Assembly: GCA_003707065.3 (NCBI GenBank) | Contig: PPXM03000002.1 | Coordinates: 682,001-746,000 of the forward strand | DNA from: Trigonopsis variabilis | Taxonomy: Eukaryota; Ascomycota; Trigonopsidomycetes; Trigonopsidales; Trigonopsidaceae | Reading direction: 5' to 3' | Length of the DNA stretch: 64,000 nt | Shown: positions 10,025 to 19,306 of the stretch, in pieces | Layout: every line of letters starts with the position of its first letter | Numbering within the stretch: position 1 is the stretch's first letter | The notes under the pieces: model-generated | Seen by the model: only the letters and a program-made list of their open reading frames with translations | What the model was told of the DNA's origin: nothing | Databases searched by the model: none | Program-made: the position numbers and the translations under genes

Positions 10025-10218
10025 TGTATTCTACGGGACACGCTCGATTGAGACATGAACAAGCCTCCGTTGTAGATTCACTTTTTTCGCGCTCCCTTCA
10101 GTCAGTTAACCAGCCAAAAAAGCCAAAACCAAAGATGAAGTCAGGAAATTGGATCCAAAATCTGCAGGCTACAGGAGCATGGCAGCAGTTCAAAAGTCAC
10201 TTAGAATGCATAATCTAG
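10024..10218 (+). CDS. Possible small ORF after MYG1 (doubtful)
   Basis: A 64-codon ATG frame whose start overlaps the MYG1 stop by one base (TAATG) and whose end overlaps the QCR7 tail by 4 nt. The product would be basic, with a KPKPKMK stretch, and resembles nothing I know. It may be no more than the 3' UTR of MYG1. Only conservation in relatives would support it. Confidence 0.15.
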   Translation: MYSTGHARLRHEQASVVDSLFSRSLQSVNQPKKPKPKMKSGNWIQNLQATGAWQQFKSHLECII

Positions 10219-10622
10219 AATTTCCCAGGATACTCCTTTGTAGGCTTCTCGACCTCAATATTGTCGAGATCGTAGCGCTCAGCTACTTCAGACTCAATTT
10301 TTCGCACAATAGGAGAAATGTAGGGATAGTCCTCAGCATCCGTAGTCCATTGCTCCTTGGGCAAGAGATGATGGGACATAGATAACTGAGCAGCTTGGCG
10401 GATCCTCCAAGCTCGGTCGTATGCTTCTTTCTTAGGTAGACGTCGAAGAGCTTGTTGGTAGACCTCGCTCTCTTCGGCAAAAAGGTCCTCGCCGCGGAGG
10501 CCTAATTTGCGGTAGCCGGATAAGGAGACATACACCTTGGAGCTGGCCAAAAAAATCTTATCAAGGATAGGTCGGGCCCGGATAAAGTCACAGATCTTCT
10601 GGACCTGAGTAAAGGTCGTCAT
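10215..10622 (-). CDS. QCR7: Cytochrome bc1 complex subunit 7 (QCR7 / UQCRB)
   Basis: The 14-kDa subunit of respiratory complex III on the matrix side of the inner mitochondrial membrane. The 135-residue, single-exon protein matches the family in length and shows YRKLGLRGEDLFAEE, ALRRLPKKEAYDRAWRIRQA and the C-terminal LPKEQWT-(D)-EDYPYISPIV segment. No cleavable presequence is expected and none is seen. A CCAAT motif on the coding strand lies 38 nt upstream of the ATG and a CACGTG further upstream, both plausible sites for respiratory-gene regulators. Confidence 0.95.
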   Translation of the reverse strand: MTTFTQVQKICDFIRARPILDKIFLASSKVYVSLSGYRKLGLRGEDLFAEESEVYQQALRRLPKKEAYDRAWRIRQAAQLSMSHHLLPKEQWTTDAEDYPYISPIVRKIESEVAERYDLDNIEVEKPTKEYPGKF

Positions 10623-10659
10623 TTTGGAGCAGTTGTCAGGTCACAAAGGATGTTGTATG

Positions 10660-10664
10660 ATTGG
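10660..10664 (-). promoter_or_regulatory. CCAAT box upstream of QCR7
   Basis: CCAAT on the QCR7 coding strand, 38 nt before its ATG. CCAAT is bound by the Hap/NF-Y complex, which drives respiratory genes in yeast. The assignment here is inference from sequence and context. Confidence 0.35.
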
Positions 10665-10904
10665 TTACCAGAGGAAGTGAACATTTGAGAACGCGTAACT
10701 TTCAGACGACCGCATAGCCTTTGTAAGTAGAGTACATCAGCGTAAAGAAGTCCAAGTGAGTTGAGATGCTCGGAAAGACTCTTTAAGATCTTTAAGGAGT
10801 GGGATGGATAGTGATAGTGGGATCTGTCTTCGTGTCTGCTTTGTATCCTAGCTTATCAAAGTACTTTAGGATTTTTATTGAAACCCAGGCATAACCACAG
10901 TTGC

Positions 10905-10914
10905 TATATATATA
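10905..10914. promoter_or_regulatory. TATA-like (TA)5 tract
   Basis: Five TA dinucleotides about 200 nt upstream of the SAP-domain gene start and 283 nt upstream of QCR7. It may be a TATA element or simple AT sequence. Confidence 0.3.
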
Positions 10915-10990
10915 TCACCGATAAGTATTGCTTGAATCTGATGTCACGTTGGATTTTTGGCGTCTCGTCAAGTTTCGTGATGGATGACTT

Positions 10991-10996
10991 CACGTG
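10991..10996. promoter_or_regulatory. CACGTG palindrome in the QCR7 / SAP promoter
   Basis: The E-box core for bHLH factors such as Cbf1, 112 nt before the SAP-domain gene ATG. Two more CACGTG sites lie just upstream of RPS13 and CBF5. Confidence 0.35.
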
Positions 10997-11107
10997 TTAC
11001 CACGCGTACAATTGAGACCGGGTAATAAGTATCATAGAGACAGTAAACAAACATCCCACACAGTCTACCTCCAGACCTTAATTTAATTGATATTTTTATT
11101 CGAAAGA

Positions 11108-11848
11108 ATGCGTTAGTGCAAGAGATGATATCCTATATTAACGCCAGACTGCATTAGGTCTTTGCGAGGATTCCGGACCGCCGGGCTTCGATCATTACAC
11201 AGCTCAGTGCCTAGTCCTAAACCGTCGATATTGTTGACTTCCAATGCCAACAAAGGCTTCAAAGGCTTGAATGTGGAGAGCTTGAGAAAGGAATGTAAAC
11301 TTCGAGGGCTCAAAGTCTCTGGAAGGAAAGACGATTTGATCCAACGGCTAGTGACCTATGATCCTTCAACAGAAAGCCGATCGGCACATACCCTAAGTCC
11401 TGCTAAGAATAAACGTGTCAAGGCTGTCAAGGTCACCAAACAACAGAAGCAAGAGGTTACCGGTGCTAAGTCAATTTCGTCGTCAGCCAAGGTCCAAACC
11501 AAAGGGGATAACTCTACGATTGATTACTTTCTATTTCCCTCCCCGCCCACTCCCAATCCCTTCGATAAGATTTATCTTTCGGTGCCAGTTCTCCCCAATA
11601 ACTTTGGTAAAGCTTCTGATCTGGCTGAGAAGGTTCTTAAGCAGGAACCAAAGAGCTCTACTCCATTGATTTCGGAAGTATCGGATCAAGGCGCGGCTAC
11701 TTCTTTCAATGCGAATCATCCCTCCAAACAGATCGAGCAGGAACAACCTCTGAGCCAACGAGATAAAACCATCTTTGGTGTCTTGGCCGGGTTGGCTGCC
11801 TCTTGGTGGGCATTGGGCTTCCTTCAAGACAAGAAACATACAAAGTGA
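11108..11848 (+). CDS. Mitochondrial SAP-domain membrane protein (AIM34-like)
   Basis: Resembles yeast Aim34, a mitochondrial protein with a SAP motif and one membrane anchor. The large exon (11148-11848) has no usable ATG. A 36-nt intron (11112-11147, GTTAGT...TTAACGCCAG) joins it to a 4-nt coding exon (ATGC, 11108-11111), giving MHCIRSLRGFRTAGLRSLHS, a typical basic mitochondrial presequence. The SAP motif (NVESLRKECKLRGLKVSGRK, DDLIQRL) lies at about residues 42-70. A Lys/Ser-rich linker follows, then one hydrophobic helix (GVLAGLAASWWALGFL, about 212-227) near the C-terminus. Total 234 residues. The SAP and anchor are clear; the microexon is inferred from frame and splice signals. Confidence 0.75.
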
Positions 11849-12623
11849 AAGTGCCATGCTCTAACTCAGTGAAACTAAGTTTTCCATATGAACTTCACTA
11901 ACGAATGTTCATCCTTCGTAACAATAAACTACAACTTTGAATGATACCTAGAACACTGTTTTCTGGACTTATCCCTCTTTTTCTTTTCCTTTTTTTTTCT
12001 TTTTTTTAGTCTTTCGTTATGCTATTTCTGTGATCGCACGTAGCCGCCTATTCCTGACCTAGCCCTTCTAACGTTATCCGGGGCAAAAGGCATGATGGCT
12101 AAGCGGAACCGATTAAGCGCCAGTCAACAGACACCAGCCCATTCGAACATCTCCAGTGCAGGAAAGTGTAGTAGCTTTCCGCTCTTATAACCGTAAGAAT
12201 AATCGCATTCAATTTACTCGCCCTCTACCTGCAGTCCTCATTTGTTCTAGAGTGTCGATGGAAGCGGGCTGTTTTAGGTTGTCATCGATAATGCTCCCCA
12301 AAGAGTGTCTAACAACCTGAGCGGAGGTGGACAATCTGCACCTGACCAATTTTCTTCTCTAGGTCCGAAGCACTCTGAGGTTCAACGATAGAAGGCTTAT
12401 CTAGCTTTAGAATTCTTATTTCCATTTATAATTGAATCTTTGTCCTAGAAATCGGGCGTATCACGAGACCAATTTGTGTACTAGGTCCGGACGGCCGATG
12501 ACCGACCTCAACCTAGGACGGGATGGATATCATTCCTCATGGGCTCGAATTCTCGGATTCTCTCAAGCATTCTCATCACGAGCCGGGGAAATAAACCTGA
12601 TATGGTCCAATCCAATATATTTA
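11849..12623. other. Intergenic region with pyrimidine tract
   Basis: About 775 nt between the SAP-domain gene and the carrier start. A long pyrimidine run of mostly T lies at about 11972-12008. The carrier frame is open upstream to about 12432 and contains an earlier ATG at 12498, so part of this stretch may be coding. Nothing else is recognised. Confidence 0.45.
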
Positions 12624-13760
12624 ATGCATGACCGTCAGGAACAAGGATCCTCTAGTCATATTCTTCCCTCAACCTCAGGATCAAGTATATCTCGGATAGA
12701 TTCGCCTGAATCTTTGAGTAGTCAAGGATCTAATACTGGAGGAAGCAGGAAAGGAAAACTTTCACCTTCGCAAATCTCGGCTATCAGTGGAGCTACGGCA
12801 GGAATCATGTCGGGAATTGTTGTTTGTCCTTTAGATGTGGTCAAGACAAAACTGCAGGCCCAAGGAGGTTTTTCATCAGGTATGCCCAAGCCGGAAAACG
12901 CTCGGTATCATGGTGTATTTGGGACGTTTCGACAGATCGTTAAGGAAAGTGGTGCTCGAGGATTATATCGGGGATTAGTACCCATTGTGTTAGGTTATTT
13001 ACCAACGTGGACCGTCTATTTTACAGTGTATGATCAAGTGAAGTCAGCAGCGTCGGAGATTCCGGCCCTGCATAGTCATTTCTATTTCAGCAATATTCTC
13101 GCCTCAGTCTTGGCTGGAGGATGCTCCAACATAGTGACAAATCCTATCTGGGTGGTGAAGACACGTCTCATGTCTCAAGGGCAAGACTCGGCCTGGAAAT
13201 ATAAAGGAACTTTCGATGCGTTTAGGACAATGTATCGCACAGAGGGACTGGCGACCTTTTATACAGGTCTAGCTCCTGCCTTACTTGGATTAGCTCATGT
13301 AGCGATCCAGTTCCCCCTCTACGAAGAACTCAAAGCTCACTTTATTCCTTCCGCCCAACTAAATAAGCTTAAGGAGATCCATAAATATAAAGGCGATGGA
13401 TCTACCGAGTTCTCTGCGGATCCAAGACTCTTGGCACGAGTTAAGACTGAAACAGAAGGCCAAAGGTTAACTGGAGTGGCTTTCAGCAGTGTGCTATCAA
13501 AAATGTGTGCAAGTGTAATCACTTATCCTCATGAAGTCATCCGAACCCGAATGCAAATCTCTTATATCATCGATGATGGTTCTCATAAGCGGCGCCCAGG
13601 CTTGATTGCTGTGGCGAGAGATCTTTACGTTCGGGAAGGTTGGAGAGCGTTTTACTCTGGTCTCGGAGCCAACCTTGTCCGAGTCATACCCGCTAGTGCT
13701 ACAACCTTGTTGACCTTTGAACTAGCTAGCCGGGAACTGCGTCTGACTTTTGGACAGTGA
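12624..13760 (+). CDS. Mitochondrial NAD+/pyrimidine nucleotide carrier (Ndt1/Yia6 type)
   Basis: Six-helix mitochondrial carrier, most like the fungal NAD+ transporters Yia6/Yea6, which import NAD+ across the inner membrane. The three repeat signatures are PLDVVKTKLQ, NPIWVVKTRLMSQ and YPHEVIRTRMQ. GYLPTWTVYFTVYD and the hydrophobic LLGLAHVAIQFPLYE are characteristic of this carrier branch. Starting at 12624 the protein is about 378 residues, close to Yia6. An in-frame ATG at 12498 would add 42 residues, and the frame is open back to a TTG at 12432. The N-terminal 60 residues are Ser/Gly-rich and lie outside the carrier fold. Single exon. Confidence 0.85.
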   Translation: MHDRQEQGSSSHILPSTSGSSISRIDSPESLSSQGSNTGGSRKGKLSPSQISAISGATAGIMSGIVVCPLDVVKTKLQAQGGFSSGMPKPENARYHGVFGTFRQIVKESGARGLYRGLVPIVLGYLPTWTVYFTVYDQVKSAASEIPALHSHFYFSNILASVLAGGCSNIVTNPIWVVKTRLMSQGQDSAWKYKGTFDAFRTMYRTEGLATFYTGLAPALLGLAHVAIQFPLYEELKAHFIPSAQLNKLKEIHKYKGDGSTEFSADPRLLARVKTETEGQRLTGVAFSSVLSKMCASVITYPHEVIRTRMQISYIIDDGSHKRRPGLIAVARDLYVREGWRAFYSGLGANLVRVIPASATTLLTFELASRELRLTFGQ

Positions 13761-13948
13761 TTGGATCCAGCATTGGATCACTCTTTGGCGGTAGAGTGTA
13801 TATAGAAGGAGAAGCATTTGTATTTCGTCTCAGCCATATTACAATTAGAAGTGCCCCCGTGCGATATTACTTCTTCTAGGCACAATCCGTACTCTTCATC
13901 AATACCATATTCATTATATACAAAATTAGCCACGGCCACCTAAAGTCT

Positions 13949-14339
13949 TCAGGGCTTGGGGTTCTGAATGTCGAAACGGCGACGTTGGCTTTCAGCAGTC
14001 AGGATAGCTCTCGCTTGGTCATCCAGATTTTTTAATCGCTCCTGTTCTTGTTCGGCGGCAGGAAGACTATTGAGGGCAAGAAAAGTCGCCTGCAGTTAGA
14101 TGGGACGTCAGTGAATCACATACTAGGCCAATCACAGTAGCTGGAAGAAAGAATCGCTGAAATTAGTGACAGAACAACCGCGAATATACCTTATAGCCGC
14201 CCACATGGACACTTTTGTTGACCGTCTGGTCCACTCGCCTTTTAAAAGACATGTAGCGTTTTTTGCGATGGGAGTCGATAGAGATGGAGATAATGTTACG
14301 AAGAACGTGTAGAAGATACAACTGAGAATTTTCAGACAT
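13949..14339 (-). CDS. Small single-pass membrane protein, unknown
   Basis: Not recognised. Three exons (14190-14339, 14124-14156, 13949-14089; introns of 33 nt with CACTAAT and 34 nt with CTAACT) join in frame to 107 residues. The N-terminal 50 residues are basic (SHRKKRYMSFKRR). One hydrophobic helix is rebuilt across both splice junctions (RFFLPATVIGLATFLALNSL, about 51-70), followed by an acidic then basic coiled tail rich in Gln/Glu/Arg. An upstream in-frame ATG at 14360 would add seven residues. Its ATG overlaps the predicted TRAPPC13 stop by 8 nt on the same strand. A small organelle-membrane protein is the most I can infer. Confidence 0.6.
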
Positions 14340-15515
14340 TATATTCTGATATGGATTCATATTTCACATGAAAAGAGAATGGTGAAGATTTTCCACCCAA
14401 AAGCGTCGTGGAGGAGATCCATTTGGCTATGTGATGCAGCCGGGAGGTTGACTGTACTGACAAATCAAGCCACGAAGCGTCTGAAGAAGCTGAACGATTT
14501 CCGGATGTAAAGGGGATCGAAAATATCTCTATGATAGCTGCAAAAGAGTATAGTTGAGGGTAGAAAGCCAAGGGTACTTTGCAGCAACTTGGATGCTGGT
14601 GTGGCGACTGAGAGCTTATCTAGTGCGAGGTGATCGAAGCCGAAAGGAAACCTTTTTCCCCGAATGGTTCCCGTCTCCAAGAAACGGACACTTTTCCGGA
14701 TTCAGGTGGTTGGCTGTTTGCAGAGTCAAAATCGGGAGAAAGAATAAATGCATACTGAAAAGTGTCATGTGGACGTAGCAATAAGGAGTGGTCGTTTTTA
14801 GTCGTTTTAGGAAAAGTGGACTCAACATGCCATCCCTGAGGACAGAGGTAATCTGCTGCTTCTAACACCAAGCTCCCCGCTGAGACGTTCTCGAACTGGG
14901 TTTGCAGGACTTTGTTTGCGGTATCTAATGTAGCTAGTTTTGTTTTAATTAAAAGGCTTGATTGAGCATTGAACCTGTAGATTTTTCTCAAGTTGATGTC
15001 TTTGGCAGCACTCTCAGGATTACTCACGCCTTCAGAATCTCCCACTTGAATGATCAAGACATGATTTCCAATCTCTTTAATATCGGTCTTTAGGAGGAAG
15101 TACTGGATAGATGCAGTTCGGTCCAGTGAAACGCTAGTAGGATGAAGAATCGTAGCCTCCTGTCCGGAAGGAGTCTTGAGAAAGGCCGTCAACTTGAATG
15201 AAATCGCATCTTGGGAAGAAATTCCTAGGAGTGAGGAGAATGTTTCGCCTATCAAGACTGTGCCGAATGATTGAGGAAGAGATAGAATCAGATCCTGCGG
15301 GGGAGATGAATTGATATCAGTAAACAGTGATATCGCCTCGAGCCGAGGATTTGTCAACCGCAACACCTTGATAATGTTAGTCTTATTTTTTAGTGCCTTT
15401 ATACCTTAATTGTCACTTTGGGCTCGGCCATGACGATGGCTGCGTCGTTGACGAACGAGTTACCGAGTCGATGATACAAGGCTGACGTCTGCAATCCACC
15501 CAGACTCAGAGTCAT
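14332..15515 (-). CDS. TRAPP complex subunit 13 (DUF974 family)
   Basis: TRAPPC13 is a subunit of TRAPP complexes that tether vesicles and activate Rab GTPases. The N-terminal immunoglobulin-like region is clear: VTIKVLRLTNPRL, LPQSFGTVLIGETFSSLLGI (about 61-80) and VSWRREPFGEKG. Firm exons are 15405-15515 (MTLSLGGLQ...) and the exon beginning at 15366, joined by a 38-nt intron (15367-15404). Read straight, this exon stops at 14620, which would cut off the second beta-sandwich domain. A 32-nt intron (14620-14651, acceptor using that TAG) and a 40-nt intron (14538-14577) extend the frame to 14332. That gives 357 residues, close to the family length, and all exons sum to a multiple of three. 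The C-terminal exons are less certain. Confidence 0.72.
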
Positions 15516-16825
15516 TATGAAAACTCGCAATGACAGGAAAAACTCAATTATTCATAACTCTATGTCGGATTCGAACTCTGGATCTAGAGATCACCCCTTG
15601 GAATGAACTGGATTAACGTCGAAACCCATCATTTTATGACGGTCAGCTTTTCTTTTGCTTCTGTTTGTAGATCATTACTACAGCATAAGCATAATCAGGC
15701 GTCCCTTGAGGTCCCTCCATGTAGACACTACTTGTCATGTCTTGAGGGCCATTTTCAGGTCGTCCAGCGACGAAGAGACAATAAGTCAGTTTCTTAATAA
15801 TACAGCCATCTCATCTTTATTGCAACTATTTATACGATGATGAGATGGTCGAGATTTATTTGGAACAATCAAACTCAGGCTGAAAAGATATTTAAAATAC
15901 AACCGAGTTTTAGATCTCAGACAGAGAGCACAGCTCATATGTTTTACAGGCAGAGTTTAGATCCTAAAAAAAGCGTCATCACTTGCAAGAATCAGCGCAT
16001 TCCGTAGAATTCAGGATTATTTTCTTTGCGATGTCGGGAATAGCGTTCAAAGAGGAACTCTCTCGGATTTATGCCCCGCATGTTTTACTAAATTATCACG
16101 CTCAGACCTGTCAGGGATCTTCGGAAATCGTTTCTGACTCCTATTGGCTACAGAAGACTTTTTTTTTCGGCTAATCACACACTTACCCCGTTCGGTTTCC
16201 CTCGCAAGCCATAGTCATGCAGGCCCTTAGGAAATACTAATTGATCCGCCGATCGTCTGGTCTCAATTCTCACTGGACAATTATTTAGCGACTTATAAGT
16301 ATAAATACTGCTTTTGGAACCTCTTTTTCTTAGCTTCTTTTCTTCCCCTGGCTTTCACCTGTTTATTGATCATAATGCGCTAACTAATGTCTCCGATGGC
16401 ACAATTGGGAGTATTGTCCGAGTCACCGTGTCCTACGGCAGTGATCTACTCGAAAATGGTCGCAGGATAAATTATTCTGACAGAAATATGTGAGCATTAT
16501 ATGTCTCAGAATTTATACGCGGATGCTCAGGTTCCCATGTGATACCATTGCTATCTCGCGGTGGGGTCTCTTGTTTGGGAGTGGGCGCCGTGAATCGGTA
16601 TCTGTTTCTCATCTTATCCAGGGCCGATGACATCCCAATAGGGTCGCCAGATGGCACCATGATCTAGCCCAGAGAATGAGTAGGAATCCGTAAAAGAGAG
16701 ATGAAAATCGTAAAAGAGACCAATTGGCCTCTTATTAACTGAATAATCAGGGAAAAGCTGGGTATGGTTGGTACGGACGCCGGGAATAAGTCAGGTCCAG
16801 GCGTAAGTGAATACCCACGATTGTC
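15516..16825. other. Gene-poor 1.3-kb region
   Basis: The longest stretch without a supported gene. It has scattered short frames, among them an ATG frame at 16031-16174 (+) and one at 16472-16660 (-), neither of which matches anything I know. No tRNA, repeat or transposon remnant is visible. It probably holds the upstream control region of the GATA factor at 16826 and the TRAPPC13 promoter. Confidence 0.45.
16472..16660 (-). CDS. Possible small ORF in gene-poor region (doubtful)
   Basis: A 62-codon ATG frame whose first 45 codons look protein-like (charged, Pro-rich, PTPKQETPPRDSNG). No homology is recognised and I found no splice extension that keeps it open. It could be a small protein, an unannotated first exon or chance. 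Confidence 0.2.
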   Translation of the reverse strand: MVPSGDPIGMSSALDKMRNRYRFTAPTPKQETPPRDSNGITWEPEHPRINSETYNAHIFLSE

Positions 16826-17827
16826 ATGACAACCTCACGTCCCAGCCTTCTCTGCGTCTCGATAGTTGACCAAGATCCGAGGTCAATGTCATTATCAAGC
16901 CCTCAGGCGCTTGTTTCTCCGAAAGAGATTGAATCTAATTTGTCGCCTTTACATCACCCGCCTGATGTAATTGCAAAGCCGATCTCTCAGGCCCCATTCC
17001 TGCGACCGGCCTCGCTGATCCCTTCACTGTCGCTGCTTTATCCCGATACCGCACCTCGATCGACATGGAGACCTCAAGTAGAATCATGGATCCGGCGTTC
17101 TCGCTTTGATTCTGTCCATCCCTACCGGCGAAACCCCTCCTCCGACAAGGCTACCGCGGATGAGTCAGATAAGCACGCGACGGGCTACGCTGCTATCAAC
17201 CCAAACTCTGGATCTTTAACTTCTAGAAATTCTTCTACTCGAAATGTATCACGAGGTGCCCCAATTTCCGAGAAAAGCCCCAGATCTGCTCCAAAATCTC
17301 CCTCTCGGTTCTCGGAGGATGATCGGACGTCCAGTTCCCTTGACGATCGCTCACAACAATCTAATATTGATTCAAATACTTCACAATCTTCGGCGAAGAC
17401 ATCAATTGGCCAGCGATCTTCGTCGGAAGGAGTTCAGACGGATACCTTTGATCCACGCCCTTCTCCGCCCCAGAATGGATCGACAGCCCAAACAAATCAT
17501 GGTGCTAGGAAGTGTATATCGTGCGGTTGTGAACAAAGCCCATGTTGGAGGCCATCATGGGATCCGGACGCTGGACAGCTATGCAACAGCTGTGGACTAA
17601 GATACAAAAAAACAGGCGCTCGATGCACTGCTCCTGGCTGCGGCAGGATCCCAGCTAAAGGAGAATGGATGACTATGAAAGCAACTCAACCGGCGGGACA
17701 CCATACTTGCCTGTATTGCGGAGGACCAGTTGCTGTGGGAGAGTCAAGCCATGGCCATCATGGGCACGTCAAACACGACAAAATGGTTACGCCGACTGCT
17801 ACACCCGCTCTAATGGGTAGCGCATGA
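16826..17827 (+). CDS. GATA-type zinc-finger transcription factor, Ash1-like
   Basis: Nuclear DNA-binding regulator. The finger lies at about residues 230-266: [16 protein letters not shown], then [18 protein letters not shown]. The PCWRPSW spacer and the following [10 protein letters not shown] resemble the fungal Ash1 subgroup more than canonical GATA nitrogen regulators. A second Cys/His cluster ([11 protein letters not shown] and a His-rich HGHHGHVKH) follows near residues 290-325. The N-terminal two thirds is Ser/Pro-rich and probably disordered. Single exon, 333 residues, first ATG. It sits alone between long non-coding stretches (1.3 kb upstream, 0.5 kb downstream), as is common for regulators. 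In yeast Ash1 represses mating-type switching; the role here is unknown. Confidence 0.82.
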   Translation: MTTSRPSLLCVSIVDQDPRSMSLSSPQALVSPKEIESNLSPLHHPPDVIAKPISQAPFLRPASLIPSLSLLYPDTAPRSTWRPQVESWIRRSRFDSVHPYRRNPSSDKATADESDKHATGYAAINPNSGSLTSRNSSTRNVSRGAPISEKSPRSAPKSPSRFSEDDRTSSSLDDRSQQSNIDSNTSQSSAKTSIGQRSSSEGVQTDTFDPRPSPPQNGSTAQTNHGARKCISCGCEQSPCWRPSWDPDAGQLCNSCGLRYKKTGARCTAPGCGRIPAKGEWMTMKATQPAGHHTCLYCGGPVAVGESSHGHHGHVKHDKMVTPTATPALMGSA

Positions 17828-18330
17828 ACTAAGATTTCTCTTCTTCTTTACGAATATGAACGTTGTACTTTTCTTGGGGACCAGGGCTGGCCAACCGAGT
17901 GACGACTGTAAGTTAAAGCGCTGATGCGACTAGGCTTGAAGCTTTTAGGCGCCGCCTTTCTTGTGCTCCTCGGCTGGCCCTTGAGGCAACAATATGGATG
18001 TTTGGGGGATTGGTTTGGGATATTTGTTTAATGGTGGCTCTTGACGGAAATTACTCAATCTTAGAGGTTCCGGGTGATCTGTACGATCCAGGTATTGATA
18101 TAGTATTTAGATATAAGTCGTAAAGATGATCTTTAACAGTGGAGCACATTTTGACTAGCATTCTCGTCCCTTACGTCCAGCCAACTAGGTAACTGTGCTT
18201 AAATTGGATCCACATGATAATTAGATCTACAACTTATTAGATGAGAAATGCAATCTGTGAATGATACTGTTGCACATTGAAAGTACGATCCGAGTATTGA
18301 GAGTTTCATTCCCTTTATAAAATACACATT
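17828..18330. other. Convergent intergenic region, GATA factor / RPS13
   Basis: About 500 nt between two gene tails. I see no open frame, RNA gene or repeat. Confidence 0.45.
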
Positions 18331-18884
18331 TTAGGCCACCAAGGTGGAAGCGGTGGCAGACTCATATTTCCAGTTGGGAGGGAGAACGCCAGTGGTTCGG
18401 TAATAACGAGCAAGACGGTGGATACGAGACTCGACAAGAATGAGACGGAACTTGGAGTCTTTGTCCTTGCGGTTTCGTTCAAGGTGCTTGCGGATGGAAA
18501 CAGCCTGGAGGTTAGTAACGCCTATTTTGGGACTTACCTTCTTAACAAGATGATAGAGATCCTCAGGGATTTCTGGGGCGAGACCTGTCACTCCGTCAGC
18601 CAAATTCATTTACCAATCGGAGGCACTGCCTTCTAAAAAATTCACCCACCATTCGATTTGAGGATTCTAAGAATCTTGTTACCGGTAATAGTCTTAACCT
18701 GAGGAACGCCATGGGAATCACGAAGCACGACGCCAATTTGAGAAGGAGAAACACCCTTTCGAGCAAGCTTGATGATTTGCTCGACAACCTCATCGGAGGT
18801 CTGCTTCACCCATGAAGGGGGGTTGCGAGAGTAAGGGATAGCAGAGGCAGAAATGCCTTTTCCTTTGCTGTGCATTCGACCCAT
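18331..18884 (-). CDS. RPS13: Small-subunit ribosomal protein uS15 (Rps13)
   Basis: Component of the cytosolic 40S subunit. The N-terminus [20 protein letters not shown], the core [21 protein letters not shown] and the end [20 protein letters not shown] are diagnostic. Exons are 18650-18884, 18538-18584 and 18331-18504, giving exactly 151 residues as in yeast. Intron 1 (18585-18649) is 65 nt, the longest placed in the window. Intron 2 (18505-18537) is 33 nt with consensus GTAAGT and TACTAAC. A CACGTG lies 77 nt upstream of the ATG. One residue (Val for Ile in LYHLVKK) departs from common sequences and is conservative. Confidence 0.97.
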
Positions 18885-18961
18885 GGTTGTTGTAGTTGAT
18901 TAACAGTGCTCCTTGCAGATGCGTCGGTTGGTCCACGACAACAAACACCGTCACAATACAT

Positions 18962-18967
18962 CACGTG
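18962..18967. promoter_or_regulatory. CACGTG palindrome upstream of RPS13
   Basis: E-box core 77 nt before the RPS13 start. In several non-Saccharomyces fungi, ribosomal-protein promoters carry Cbf1-type CACGTG sites, so a role here is plausible but untested. Confidence 0.4.
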
Positions 18968-19306
18968 TGCACACCCTCATCCGTCTAATCTCGCCCGCCT
19001 GTGATTTTTTCTGGCCTGAGCACTCTTAAAAGGTAAGTGCCTTTGTTATCCAGTAGCTTTTATGATGATCAAACGTTTTTCTTTCTGGCATCTCTAATGC
19101 TAGGGTGACGGACTAACTATCTGTCATTCGATGAATATACAACCTCTAAACATGTCTGATCTTCTATTGGAGAATCAATCTTAAATTCTTTCGAAAAGCT
19201 GCTAACCTTAAGAGTCGATAGCAATCCGATGATTTGATCTTGTTTTGTTTTTTTTGATGTGCACTATGGTATAATTGCCTATGAGTCCTTTGTCAAAGAC
19301 GCTACG

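Larger units (their letters stand above)
10623..11107. promoter_or_regulatory. Divergent promoter region, QCR7 / SAP-domain gene
   Basis: This 485-nt spacer between divergent nuclear genes for mitochondrial proteins contains a (TA)5 tract at 10905-10914, a CACGTG palindrome at 10991-10996 and the CCAAT box near QCR7. No open frame is supported. Confidence 0.5.

Noticed and set aside
15540-15610. tRNA-like B box (GTTCGAATCC on the minus strand)
   Set aside because: The flanking T-stem bases do not pair on the minus strand and no A box or acceptor stem fits; on the plus strand only a weak stem forms.
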